Part shown: piece after piece, positions 37,534 to 47,715 of the stretch
Numbering within the stretch: the stretch's first letter is position 1
Layout: each line of letters begins with the position of its first letter
Assembly: GCA_013314755.1 (NCBI GenBank)
Contig: JABUFA010000003.1
Span: 1-64,000, forward strand
Origin: Chthonomonadia bacterium
Lineage (GTDB): Bacteria > Armatimonadota > HRBIN16
Reading direction: 5' to 3'
Length of the DNA stretch: 64,000 nucleotides
Program-made: the position numbers and the translations under genes
The notes under the pieces: model-generated
Told to the model about the DNA's origin: nothing
The model's input: the letters and a program-made list of their open reading frames with translations, nothing else
Databases searched by the model: none

Positions 37534-38618
37534 GAGGAGAAAGAAACACGATGCACAGATGGCTACCGCTGATGATTGCTACGTCGGTAGCGATGTTACT
37601 GGTAACCGCTGGTTGTGGCAGGAAGACGGTTGGCAAGGTCAACGACAAGCCGATTAGCCAGGCGGAATACTACAAACTGTTAGAGCGGATGGCGGTACCG
37701 CTCACCCAGGGGGAGAACCCGATACGAGACCCTGCCACCGGTCGCCTTGTTCGCGAGCAGGCGGGGTATCTCGCACTGCGGATGCTGGTAGACCGCCAGA
37801 TTATTCTGGAGATGGCGGAGAAAGAGAAAGTCATGCCCACCGAAGAGGAAATTAAAAAGGAGCTGGAGCGTCAGAAGAAGCTGCCCGACTTTAACGAGCG
37901 ATTGAAGACGCTCGGCTATACGCAGGACGACCTGAAAGAGGACATCAAGGTGGAGCTGGCGGCGTTTAAACTGCTGACCAAAGGCATTACCGTCAGCGAT
38001 GACGAGGTAAAGAAGGCGTACCAGCAGAATATCCAGCAGTTCACCATTCCTGCGCAGGTGCAGGTGGCGCTGATTCTGGTCAACAACCGCAAGACGCTGA
38101 ACGAAGTGCAGGATATGCTGAAAAAGGGCAACGACTTTCACGTGGTCGCGATGCAGAAGTCCCTCAAACTACCCAACATGCCGCAGGGGTTAGGTGGGGT
38201 GTGGCTGCGTGAGAACGACCAGACGTTCAAACAGTTTCCGCAGTGGTGGCAGCTACTTCAGAAGACACCCGTCGGCGGCGTGACGCAACCGGTTGTTGCC
38301 AAACTGCCCACACCGCAGGGTGGGGAAGAGAACGGCTGGATTATCTTCAAGGTACTGGACAAGAAGCCTCGCCAGGTGCGACCACTGGATGAGGTCAAGG
38401 AGGACCTGCGGCGATTGCTGATGCAGGCGAAGAGCAAGCGCAACCTGGGTCGTGAACTAATGCAGATGCGCGCTCAGGCGAAGGTGTCCTTCGAGATACC
38501 GCGCTTCAATCGCCGCTGGCAGCAGGACATCAAGCAACTGCAGGAACAGCTCAGCCAGGCTCAGGTGCCGGCGTCGTCTGCCGTGCCAGCCCCTGCCGCG
38601 ACGGGCACTTCGCCGTAG
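37530..38618 (+). CDS. SurA/PrsA-like peptidylprolyl isomerase lipoprotein
   Basis: Lipobox LVTAGC, VGKVNDKPISQAEYYKLLE, SurA_N and parvulin-like region; ATGA overlap. Confidence 0.85.
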   Translation: MRGERNTMHRWLPLMIATSVAMLLVTAGCGRKTVGKVNDKPISQAEYYKLLERMAVPLTQGENPIRDPATGRLVREQAGYLALRMLVDRQIILEMAEKEKVMPTEEEIKKELERQKKLPDFNERLKTLGYTQDDLKEDIKVELAAFKLLTKGITVSDDEVKKAYQQNIQQFTIPAQVQVALILVNNRKTLNEVQDMLKKGNDFHVVAMQKSLKLPNMPQGLGGVWLRENDQTFKQFPQWWQLLQKTPVGGVTQPVVAKLPTPQGGEENGWIIFKVLDKKPRQVRPLDEVKEDLRRLLMQAKSKRNLGRELMQMRAQAKVSFEIPRFNRRWQQDIKQLQEQLSQAQVPASSAVPAPAATGTSP

Positions 38619-38648
38619 GCTGGTCGGCATCTGTTGCGGAAATAGGAC

Positions 38649-38682
38649 GGGGCAGCCGAGACGGTTGCCCCGGTTCTGTTTT
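38649..38682 (+). terminator. Putative intrinsic terminator
   Basis: ggggcagccgagacggttgcccc followed by ggttctgtttt. Confidence 0.6.
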
Positions 38683-38695
38683 GTGCAGGGCGTTA

Positions 38696-39736
38696 TCAGG
38701 AACCTGCCTTATCAATGCCAAGCTGGCGTGCCTGCTCTCGCAGATACTGCGCGGTCTCCTCGGAGATGGCAGTGGTGATGTAGATACCGCTTCCCAGTTC
38801 GAAGCCAGCGGGCGTGGTCAGGCGTGGCACAATCTCCAGGTGCCAGTGGTAGTAGTCCATACAGCTGTCGCGCAGGGGGGCGGTGTGTAGCACGGCGTTA
38901 TAGTCGGGATTGTTAGCGGCGCGATACAGCAGAAGCAGGGTGCGACGCAGGATGTCAGCCAGCGGTCCGATATCCTCGTACTTGGCGTCAAAGACAAACG
39001 ACGGGCTGTGGGAGCGCGGCAGTATCATCAGCTCGAAGGGAAAGCGTGACGCGAATGGTGCCAGCACCACATAGCGCTCGCTCTGCAGCACGATGCGCTC
39101 GCCCGCCTCCAGCTCTTTCTCCAGCAGGTAGCAGTACACGCAGGTGACGCGGTCGTCGTAGAAGCGTCGCGCCTCCTCGATCTCCTCACGGATGTTGGTG
39201 GGCACAATCGGGGTGGCAATCAGCTGAGAGTGGGGATGTACTAATGATGTTCCCGCCGCCGCTCCGTGATTGCGGAACACCTGCACAAAGGCGATACGAT
39301 TCTCCTGTGCCAGCGTGCGCATCCGTCGGAGTACCACCTGCAGTACGCCCTCCACCTGTTCCTGGGGAAGCGTTGCCAGCGTTTGATTGTGCTGGGGCGT
39401 TTCAATGATGACCTCGTGTGCGCCGTAGCCGCTGATGGTGGTGAAGATTTCGGGATGCTGGACACCTTCCCACTTTGTGGACAGCGATAGCGCGGCAAAC
39501 TTGTTCGGCACCACGCGCACCTTCCAGCCGGGCTGGTTGGGCTCGCTGCCGTTGCGCAGGGCGTACACTTCGGGCGGGGTTTGCGCCTCATTGCCCTCGC
39601 AGAACGGGCAGTCATCGCGAGGGTCGGGCTCCTCCTGAACGGTTACCTGCTTCAGGAACTGGTGCGGGCGTTTGGCTCGCTCCTTCGAGACGATTACCCA
39701 TCGCTTGGTAGCGATGTCCTGACGCAATTCAGACAT
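38696..39736 (-). CDS. galT: Galactose-1-phosphate uridylyltransferase
   Basis: SELRQDIATKRWVIVSKERAKRPHQF, CPFCEGNE, VHPHSQLIATP, YHWHLEIVPR. Confidence 0.97.
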   Translation of the reverse strand: MSELRQDIATKRWVIVSKERAKRPHQFLKQVTVQEEPDPRDDCPFCEGNEAQTPPEVYALRNGSEPNQPGWKVRVVPNKFAALSLSTKWEGVQHPEIFTTISGYGAHEVIIETPQHNQTLATLPQEQVEGVLQVVLRRMRTLAQENRIAFVQVFRNHGAAAGTSLVHPHSQLIATPIVPTNIREEIEEARRFYDDRVTCVYCYLLEKELEAGERIVLQSERYVVLAPFASRFPFELMILPRSHSPSFVFDAKYEDIGPLADILRRTLLLLYRAANNPDYNAVLHTAPLRDSCMDYYHWHLEIVPRLTTPAGFELGSGIYITTAISEETAQYLREQARQLGIDKAGS

Positions 39737-40283
39737 TATTGTCGCCTCCTTCTGGTCCATCCGTCCTGTCCTCTATGTCGGCCTGAAACTGCTGTATCAG
39801 CTCCTGCGGTGAGACGGCGTCGGGGTCATGAATCATCATCTGCAGGATTTGCGCGGTGCGCTCTTTGCCAATGGAGACGTATTTGCCGGTAGCGCGGACG
39901 TACACCGTGCCCTTCTCGTCCACGATTTCGCCGTGTGTATACCATACCCTGCCTCGCCGCTGGGTCATTTGCGCCCTGGCGGTCAGCGGTGTGTGCAGAG
40001 GTACAGGTTTCAGGAAACGTGTGTTGATTTCGGCGGAAACGCTGAACTCGCCCGTCTGCATCGTCGCCGCCCAGCCCATCAGCTCGTCCAGTATGCTCAT
40101 CAGCACGCCGCCGTGTGCGATGCCCGGATAGCCCATCTGTTCCTCGCGCAGAAGCAAAGGCACATATGCGCTGTGGTCATCCGCGAAAAAACGCACGTTC
40201 AACCCCTTCGGGTTACTCTCTCCACAGACAAAACAGGTATGAGAATGTGGTAACTTGCGCGGCATACTCTCCAGAACCTCCAT
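39729..40283 (-). CDS. PaaI-like hotdog thioesterase
   Basis: CFVCGESNPKGLNVRF, GYPGIAHGGVLMSILDELMGWA; 8 nt overlap with galT. Confidence 0.92.
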   Translation of the reverse strand: MEVLESMPRKLPHSHTCFVCGESNPKGLNVRFFADDHSAYVPLLLREEQMGYPGIAHGGVLMSILDELMGWAATMQTGEFSVSAEINTRFLKPVPLHTPLTARAQMTQRRGRVWYTHGEIVDEKGTVYVRATGKYVSIGKERTAQILQMMIHDPDAVSPQELIQQFQADIEDRTDGPEGGDNNV

Positions 40284-40422
40284 CTTCCAGATGCCAGCAC
40301 CATACAATTACCCGACAGATTGGCAAGAATCCTGTGAGGTAGCAGGAATGGTGGACCTTCAGCGAATTACAATGGTATACAGGGCGGCGCTGATGAGCCG
40401 TCGCACAGTGGGGAGTACAGGG

Positions 40423-43400
40423 ATGCGAAAGGTTGTTTTGCTCATCGTGGTGGGAATAATAAGCATCACAGCAGGGAGGGCGGATACCGTGTCCAAAAAG
40501 ACTCTGGCTCTTTTCAGCACCGAACAGGTGCAGCGTGCCCGGCATCGACTGGCAAAAGAGGAATCGGCTCGCCAGGCGGTGCAGGACATCCTGCAGATGG
40601 CACAGCAGTGGGCGCAGTTCAGCGATGAGTATCTTCGCGAAACTATCCCACCGCCCCAGGTGCCTCGCGCCTTCAATATCAGCTTCTCAGGATGCCCGGT
40701 GTGCGGCAGGGAGACCTTCAAATACGGGAACTATGGCTTCGAAACGCCGCTGGAGAGACCCTGGAAGGTCATCTGCCCGAACTGCAAGAGCGAGTTCCCC
40801 TCCAACGACTTCGGCGCGTTCCTGAAGAGCGGGATGAAGGATCGCTCTCTGCTCACGGGCGATTACCCCGATGACGGCTGGGGCTGGAGGAAGCCCGGCG
40901 AAGAGAAGAAATACTGGTTTGTCGCCTACTATTGCCACTGGCACTGGCTTCGCCATATCATTCCTGCAGTGCACAACCTGTCGCGGACATATCTGCTGAC
41001 GGGCGACCGCCGCTATGCCCACAAGGCGCTGGTGATGCTGTGTCGGATTGCCGACTACTATCCCGATATGGACCACAACAAACAGTCGCGCTACGCCACC
41101 GAATTTGTGCCTTCATACACCGGCAAAATCGTGAACGCCATCTGGGAGACCGGCGTCGCTACCAACCTGGCGGAGGCGGTAGATTTCGTGTGGGACGCCA
41201 TTGAGGAGGACACGGCTCTTCAGCAGGCGCTGGGCATGGACGCCGACGCCATCAAAGGGCACCTCTACCGCAACCTGCTGATGGAGTTTGTGAAGGCGAT
41301 TCGGGAGTATCGTATCTCCGGAAATTACGGAATGCACCAGAAGACGCTTCTGACCACCGCCATTGTCTCGCAGGATCCCGAGCTGTTGAAGTGGTCGCTG
41401 GATTATTTGTTAAATAATACGGGCGATAGATATACACATGAGGGGCTTCACTTTGCGCTGACCAACCTCTTCTTCCGCGAGGGGATGGGACACGAGTCTG
41501 CTCCCGGTTACCATTTTATCTGGAATCAGGAGGTGGCGCGCATCTGCGACTATCTGCTGAAAGCGGGAGTTAACCTGTTTGAGCATCCCATCGTCAAACG
41601 CCTGTTCTACTATCCGTTCGAGTTGAGCGTAGCAGGCAGGTTCACGCCCACCATCGGCGATTCGGGAAGCGTGGATACCTCGCGCATTGACCTGCCCGTG
41701 TGGATGGCGGAGATTGCCTACCGTCAGTACGGTGACCCGCTGTTCTATCCCCTCCTGCCCAAACCGCAGGGCGGCGCTGAGCGCGCCTACGCCCAGTTCA
41801 TCGATTTGTTCCTGCCTCCTCTGCCAGAGCCTCCCTCTACCAGAGCAGATTTGACGCCCTACGAGCGGTCGCGCAATCTGGGAGATTATGGACTGGCAAT
41901 CCTGCGCAGTGGGCAGGGCGATGATCGGCGTGCACTGACGCTTTACTATGGCTGGGCGGGAGGCGGACATGGACATTACGACCGCCTGAATATCGAACTG
42001 TTCGGATTTGGCAGGAAGTTACTGCCCGACCTGGGCTATCCGCAGTTCGCCGCCGATGACCCGGAGCCGCCGGGCTGGACCCAGCATACCGTCAGCCACT
42101 GCACGGTGATGATTGATGCTCAGCGTCAGTATAACTTTGATAGAGGTTCCTTGCACCGATTTGCGCATACCGACTGGGTGCAGTTCGCCGACGCCTCTGC
42201 CGAAAGTGTCTACCCCGATAAGGCGTCCCTCTATCGCCGGCAAACGGCGCTGATAGACCTGCCCGGTGGCGAGTCGTTCTACGTGCTGGATGTGTTCCAT
42301 GTTCAGGGCGGCAAACGGCACGATTACTCGCTCCATCTGCCCGGCGCAGAGGTTGTCTATCTGGGGATTGATTTTCCGGAGCCTCGTGCGGGCACGCTGG
42401 CAGGCGAGGATGTACCGTTCAGCAGGATGTACGATGACCCTCAGCGGGCGAACGCCTCTTCAGGCTTTCACGGATATATGGGCAGCGGCTTCGCGTTCCT
42501 GACCCATCCCCAGGAGACCTCCACCGACCGCCCCTGGCTGGCAAGCTGGCGTCAGGGCGACCTTCGTCTGCGCATTCACTGGCTGCCCACGCGCCCCATG
42601 CGCTTCATCGCCTGCAACGGCTACCCGAAGGGCAACCTCACAAACCCACCATTGAAATACCTGATAGCCAGCACGCAGGCGGAAGATGCCCAACCTCTGC
42701 GCAGTGCTTTCGTGACGGTGATTGAGGCATCACGAGCCACGCCCTTGATTCGCAGTGTGCGGTTGCTGTCTCCATCGCCTGCCGACCCCGACGTCGTGGC
42801 GGTGGAGGTCTCGCATCGCGACGGACGCGATGTGCTCTGGCTTTCGCTCAGCCCGGAACGACGCGCCTCTCTGCCCGACGGTATTGCCTGCCAGGCGGCG
42901 CTGGCGGTGATGCGTTTTGACCGTGCTGGCGTGCTCCAGCGGGCTTTCGTGAGCGGTGGAGAGACGTCGGTGGATGGGCAGAGACTTCATGCTCCTGACA
43001 TCAGCGGCACCGTGCAGAAGGTGATCCCCGAAAAGCATGAGGTCGTCGTGCGCCTGCAGGGTAACGTCAATGAGCAGGCACTGCGCCATCGTTCCGTTCG
43101 GTTTCGCGCCGGAGCGCATCAGGCAGATTATGAAATCTTCGGCGCCCGGCGTGAGGGCGGGGAGTGGCATCTGTGGCTGGGCGATTACGAGTTCCTGCGA
43201 GGCAGGGCACGGGTCGGCGAGGTGGACGAATCGCAGAAAGTGGTGCGCACTCCCACGGTACTGGCGCTGGAGGCGGTGGCGCCGGTAGAGGGCATGTCGG
43301 TCAGTGATGAGGCACGCCGGGTGTGGTGGAGGCTGAAATCTGCCCGACGAAGTGAGCTGACCCTTCACGGAGAGGAGCCGCTTGCTCCCCTCCGACAGGA

Positions 43401-43494
43401 CGCCGACGGAGATGGTCGCCCCATAGTGCTGATATGGGACTTCGGCGTAGGCGACGGGGTGCTCATCCCCGGTCAGGCAGAGTACCGGCGTTAA
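40423..43494 (+). CDS. Heparinase II/III family polysaccharide lyase-like protein, secreted
   Basis: Signal peptide MRKVVLLIVVGIISITAGRA; CPVCG...CPNCK; GHESAPGYHFIW; AGGGHGHYDRLNIELFGFGRKLLPDLGYP. Confidence 0.9.
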   Translation: MRKVVLLIVVGIISITAGRADTVSKKTLALFSTEQVQRARHRLAKEESARQAVQDILQMAQQWAQFSDEYLRETIPPPQVPRAFNISFSGCPVCGRETFKYGNYGFETPLERPWKVICPNCKSEFPSNDFGAFLKSGMKDRSLLTGDYPDDGWGWRKPGEEKKYWFVAYYCHWHWLRHIIPAVHNLSRTYLLTGDRRYAHKALVMLCRIADYYPDMDHNKQSRYATEFVPSYTGKIVNAIWETGVATNLAEAVDFVWDAIEEDTALQQALGMDADAIKGHLYRNLLMEFVKAIREYRISGNYGMHQKTLLTTAIVSQDPELLKWSLDYLLNNTGDRYTHEGLHFALTNLFFREGMGHESAPGYHFIWNQEVARICDYLLKAGVNLFEHPIVKRLFYYPFELSVAGRFTPTIGDSGSVDTSRIDLPVWMAEIAYRQYGDPLFYPLLPKPQGGAERAYAQFIDLFLPPLPEPPSTRADLTPYERSRNLGDYGLAILRSGQGDDRRALTLYYGWAGGGHGHYDRLNIELFGFGRKLLPDLGYPQFAADDPEPPGWTQHTVSHCTVMIDAQRQYNFDRGSLHRFAHTDWVQFADASAESVYPDKASLYRRQTALIDLPGGESFYVLDVFHVQGGKRHDYSLHLPGAEVVYLGIDFPEPRAGTLAGEDVPFSRMYDDPQRANASSGFHGYMGSGFAFLTHPQETSTDRPWLASWRQGDLRLRIHWLPTRPMRFIACNGYPKGNLTNPPLKYLIASTQAEDAQPLRSAFVTVIEASRATPLIRSVRLLSPSPADPDVVAVEVSHRDGRDVLWLSLSPERRASLPDGIACQAALAVMRFDRAGVLQRAFVSGGETSVDGQRLHAPDISGTVQKVIPEKHEVVVRLQGNVNEQALRHRSVRFRAGAHQADYEIFGARREGGEWHLWLGDYEFLRGRARVGEVDESQKVVRTPTVLALEAVAPVEGMSVSDEARRVWWRLKSARRSELTLHGEEPLAPLRQDADGDGRPIVLIWDFGVGDGVLIPGQAEYRR

Positions 43495-44117
43495 GGAAAC
43501 ATCCCCTGCAGGGCGTTACCCAGCGCCTGGGGTTTCATGCCCAGCGTGACGGCGATGGCGGGCCAGCTCTGGCGCATCTGGCGCATCTCGAAGACCCGTT
43601 CCGGGGTGGAGCTGGTCGCCTTGGCGATGCCATACCCGAGGATGATGGAACTCAGGGTATAGCCCTTCTCGCGATAGCGCTGGACGTCGGATTGAGACGC
43701 CTTAAAGAAATCCACGATACGCTGAACAATCCACTGTTCCTGTCCCTGACGCACCACCGACTTTTCCGCTATCGCCAGCATGGTCTGGGCAATCGCCACC
43801 TCGGCGTCTATCGCGATGCGCTCCGTCAGCACCTTTCCCCGCTGTTCGAGTTCAGGGTACTGCTGACCGACCTCCACCTCGCGCACCACGCGCTTCATCA
43901 ACTCGGTTAAAGCAGCCACATCGGTGCGTGCCTGCCTGCCTGTTTCGTCCACCTCGCGTACCAGCTTCTCTACCAGCGCATCCGAGGCGGGCTGAGTAGC
44001 TGGTGGTTGTGTGGTGGTCTGTGAGCGCAACGGCTGGATACTGCTGCCAAGCAAGAAACCGACCAGCAGAGCTATCACAATACCGCCAGTCGTTTTGAGA
44101 GAAGGCGTGAACCTCAT
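43491..44117 (-). CDS. Membrane-anchored hypothetical protein
   Basis: N-terminal TM, helical C-terminal region. Confidence 0.7.
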   Translation of the reverse strand: MRFTPSLKTTGGIVIALLVGFLLGSSIQPLRSQTTTQPPATQPASDALVEKLVREVDETGRQARTDVAALTELMKRVVREVEVGQQYPELEQRGKVLTERIAIDAEVAIAQTMLAIAEKSVVRQGQEQWIVQRIVDFFKASQSDVQRYREKGYTLSSIILGYGIAKATSSTPERVFEMRQMRQSWPAIAVTLGMKPQALGNALQGMFP

Positions 44118-44254
44118 GGTGCTTTATTCCTCCCGCTGGCAAAGGTTTTCAATATACAGACGTTCTGGAAGGGAAAAAGTTGCTAAGAACAGGAACCGTG
44201 CCTGCAAGATTCCTCCCTGCCTGCGGGGGGGTTAGGAGGGGCTGTCTGAAAACC

Positions 44255-44475
44255 ACCTAATCCCCAGCCCCTTCCCTGCGAGGGAAGGGGAGAATCGCCT
44301 CTCCCCGCGTCGGGGAGAGGCTGGGAGAGGGGTTGGCTCACCAGGAGGTTCACCCTCCAATTTGGGCGGACGCGCTATCCCTGGAGGGCGAGGCTCCTGC
44401 CGAGCCGTTTGCCCCCTTTCCTCGTGGACAGGTCAGTGGACAACCACAGAGGGTTGCTCCTCCAATTTGGGCATA
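44255..44475. repeat. Composite intergenic repeat, locus 2
   Basis: cccttccctgcgagggaagggg, cctctccccgcgtcggggagagg, ggagggcgaggctcctgccgagcc shared with loci 1 and 3. Confidence 0.85.
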
Positions 44476-44565
44476 TTCGGCAGGAATAGACCGCCATGCG
44501 GGCGAAACCTAATGCGTACTTTATCATTAAGGTTTTAACTTTGTCGGAGGTGAGCAGAGGCGTCC

Positions 44566-47500
44566 ATGTTGAAACATCCTGAATTGACTCTGGCGCGAGT
44601 GGAGCGTTTCATCCGCAACGAACTGCTGCCGCGCCTCTGGGAACAGCAGATACCCATGCAGGCGGCGGTATATCGTCCAGAGGGGAAGTTCCCACCGGAA
44701 GAGGCTCCGCAAAAGCCGTACGTTCCCATACAGCCCGGTTATCAGTGGGGACCCGTGTGGAGCGATGCCTGGTTCCGTTTTGTGGGGGTGGTGCCCCCGG
44801 AGTGGCGTGGCAAAACGGTGTGCGCGCTGATAGATTGCGGTGCGGAAGCCGTGGTGTGGGTGGGCAACGACCCCCGACAGGGCATTGACGAAAACCACCG
44901 CGAGTATCTGGTCATCGAGTCCGCGCAGGGTGGTGAAGAGGTCACTCTGTACGTGCAGGCGACGGGCATGAATCCGCACGTCAGCGTGGACGCCAGACCC
45001 ATCGAGCCGCCTCCGACGCCTTTTACCTTCCGCTATGCGAACCTGGCGGTGTGGGACAGGGAGATGACCGCGCTCTGTTTTGACATGCAGGTCGCTCTGG
45101 AGGTTCTGAAAGAGTTACCGCCCAATGAACCCCGTCGGATGCAGTTGCTCTACGCGCTGAACGAAGCGGTCAATGCATTTAACCCCGACGACCGCAAGAC
45201 CATCACATTATGTCAAAAGATAGTTGCCAAAACCTACAACAAATCTGCTTGTCCTTCGGCGCATCAGATTAGCGCGATAGGGCACGCCCATATCGATACG
45301 GCGTGGCTGTGGCCTCTGGAGCGCACCCAGCAGAAGTGCATCCACACTTTCGCCACCGCCCTGCGCCTGATGGATATGTATCCCGAGTACAAGTTCATCT
45401 GCTCGCAGGCGCAGCAGTATGCATGGGTCAAGGAGCTGGCTCCCCGCCTTTACGAACGCATCAAGCAGAAGGTGCGCGAAGGGCAATGGGAGATAGCAGG
45501 TTCCATGTGGGTAGAGGCGGACTGCAACATCACCGGCGGCGAGTCGCTGGTGCGCCAGATCCTGTACGGCAAACGCTTCTGGATGCAGGAGTTTGGCGTG
45601 GAGACGGTAGACCTGTGGCTGCCCGATGTGTTCGGTTATGCAGCGTGCCTGCCCCAGATACTTCAGAAGGCGGGCATCCGCTACTTTATGACCCAGAAAA
45701 TCAGCTGGAATCAGGTTAACAGGTTCCCGCACCATACCTTCCTGTGGCAGGGCATTGACGGCACGCGCATCTTCACGCACTTCCCGCCCGCCGACACCTA
45801 CAACGGCAAGATGACCCCGCGCGAGCTGATGTACCACGTACACAACTTCCGCGAGCACGACCGCGCCAACCGTGCCCTGTACATCTACGGCTATGGCGAC
45901 GGCGGCGGCGGTCCCACCATGGCGATGCTGGAATACGCCCGGCGTTTGCGGGACGTGGAAGGGATGCCCCGGGTAACGCTGGAGTTTGCCCGCGACTTCT
46001 TTGCCAAGGCGGAGGCGGAAGCGAAAGACCTGCCTGTATGGGTGGGCGAGCTGTATCTGGAGCTCCATCGGGGCACTTACACCACCCAGGCTCGCAACAA
46101 GCGTCACAACCGCCAGTGCGAGTTCCTGTTGCGCGATGCCGAGTTTCTGGCTTGTGTGCGACCGGATGGGCTGAAAAACTATCCCGCGCAGGAGCTGGAA
46201 CGCGCCTGGAAGCTGGTACTGCTGAACCAGTTCCACGACATCATCCCGGGCTCATCGGTGAATGAGGTGTACCGCGACTCCGAGCGCGACTACGCGGAGG
46301 TGCGCGAGATTGCCGAGCGGATTATTCAGGAAAGCCTGCAGGCGATTGGCGAGCGGGTACCGACCGCAGGGATGAAGATGCCCGTTCTGGTCGTTCGTAC
46401 CACGCCCGGCACCTCCACGCCGCCTCTGGTTGCTGTGCCTCTGCCCGAAGGGTTTACTCCGGGCTGTGTCGTGCTGGAGGACGAGATTGCCCCGGTGCAG
46501 ATTGTTGAAGAAAAAGGGCAGCGGTACGCGTTGATAGAGGACGTCAAGGGCTACGAATCCTATTCGTACACCGTGTATGACCTGCGCGAAAAGCCTCGCG
46601 CGGAGGACGAGGAGAACGGCTTTAAGGTATCGCCTCGCCTGCTGGACAACGGTGTCCTGCGGGTGGAGTTCGACAAGAACGGACTGATCAGCCGCATCTA
46701 TGACCACTCTGCCATGCGTGAGGTGCTTATTCCCGGCGAGAAGGGCAACCAGCTGCAGTTGTTTGAGGACAAGCCGCTCTACTGGGATGCCTGGGACATT
46801 GACATCTTCTACCAGGAGAAGGGGCGGGTCATCACCGAGCTGGACAGCGTGGAGGTTGTGGAGCAGGGACCCCTGCGCGCAGCAATCCGTTTCACCCGCA
46901 CCTTCGGCAACTCGCGCATCGTGCAGACGGTGCGCCTGGCGAGGGAAAGCCGGCGGCTGGATTTCGTCACCGAGGTGGACTGGCACGAGGAGTATAAGCT
47001 GCTGAAGGTAGCGTTCCCGGTGGCAATTAACAGCCAGCGAGCGACCTATGAGATTCAGTATGGGCACGTGGAGCGCCCAACACACTACAACACCAGCTGG
47101 GACATGGCACGTTTCGAGGTCGCTGCGCAGAAGTGGGTGGACATCAGCGAACACGGCTACGGCGTCGCCCTGCTGAACGATTGCAAGTACGGACACGATG
47201 TGTTCGGCAGCACCTTGCGACTGACCCTTCTGCGTGCGCCCAAAGCACCCGACCCCGAAGCGGATATGGGACACCACGAGTTCACCTACTCGCTGTTCCC
47301 GCACACGGGCAGTTTCCAGGAGGCAGGCGTCATCGAGGAGGCATATGCGCTCAACTCGCCACCCCGGGCGATACTGCTGAAGCCCGGCAGGCGCGGCAGG
47401 CTGGATGAAGACGAAAGATGGTTCTTCATAGTGCATCGCGAGGGAGTCATTATCGAGTCTGTCAAGAAAGCGGAAGATGAGCCTGCCATTATCCTTCGCC

Positions 47501-47688
47501 TATACGAGGCGTACAACTCGGGAGTACCAGCCAGGATTTCCACTACCCTGCCGGTACGTGAGGTGATGCTGTGTGACCTGCTGGAGCGGGACATCCAGCC
47601 CCTGCGTATGGACCGAGAGGGCGATGTGGTTGTCCCGTTCCGACCGTTCGAGATAGTGACGTTAAAGCTGCGGTTACAGGGGCGGTAG
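44566..47688 (+). CDS. Alpha-mannosidase (GH38)
   Basis: GHAHIDTAWLWPLERT, WVEADCNITGGESLVRQILYGKRF, WLPDVFGYAACLPQIL. Confidence 0.96.
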   Translation: MLKHPELTLARVERFIRNELLPRLWEQQIPMQAAVYRPEGKFPPEEAPQKPYVPIQPGYQWGPVWSDAWFRFVGVVPPEWRGKTVCALIDCGAEAVVWVGNDPRQGIDENHREYLVIESAQGGEEVTLYVQATGMNPHVSVDARPIEPPPTPFTFRYANLAVWDREMTALCFDMQVALEVLKELPPNEPRRMQLLYALNEAVNAFNPDDRKTITLCQKIVAKTYNKSACPSAHQISAIGHAHIDTAWLWPLERTQQKCIHTFATALRLMDMYPEYKFICSQAQQYAWVKELAPRLYERIKQKVREGQWEIAGSMWVEADCNITGGESLVRQILYGKRFWMQEFGVETVDLWLPDVFGYAACLPQILQKAGIRYFMTQKISWNQVNRFPHHTFLWQGIDGTRIFTHFPPADTYNGKMTPRELMYHVHNFREHDRANRALYIYGYGDGGGGPTMAMLEYARRLRDVEGMPRVTLEFARDFFAKAEAEAKDLPVWVGELYLELHRGTYTTQARNKRHNRQCEFLLRDAEFLACVRPDGLKNYPAQELERAWKLVLLNQFHDIIPGSSVNEVYRDSERDYAEVREIAERIIQESLQAIGERVPTAGMKMPVLVVRTTPGTSTPPLVAVPLPEGFTPGCVVLEDEIAPVQIVEEKGQRYALIEDVKGYESYSYTVYDLREKPRAEDEENGFKVSPRLLDNGVLRVEFDKNGLISRIYDHSAMREVLIPGEKGNQLQLFEDKPLYWDAWDIDIFYQEKGRVITELDSVEVVEQGPLRAAIRFTRTFGNSRIVQTVRLARESRRLDFVTEVDWHEEYKLLKVAFPVAINSQRATYEIQYGHVERPTHYNTSWDMARFEVAAQKWVDISEHGYGVALLNDCKYGHDVFGSTLRLTLLRAPKAPDPEADMGHHEFTYSLFPHTGSFQEAGVIEEAYALNSPPRAILLKPGRRGRLDEDERWFFIVHREGVIIESVKKAEDEPAIILRLYEAYNSGVPARISTTLPVREVMLCDLLERDIQPLRMDREGDVVVPFRPFEIVTLKLRLQGR

Positions 47689-47715
47689 GGTAGTTCCGAA
47701 ATCTAAGCAAGTATG

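Noticed and set aside
46252-47436. 394-aa minus-strand ORF (and 45208..46236)
   Set aside because: Antisense shadows of the GH38 alpha-mannosidase
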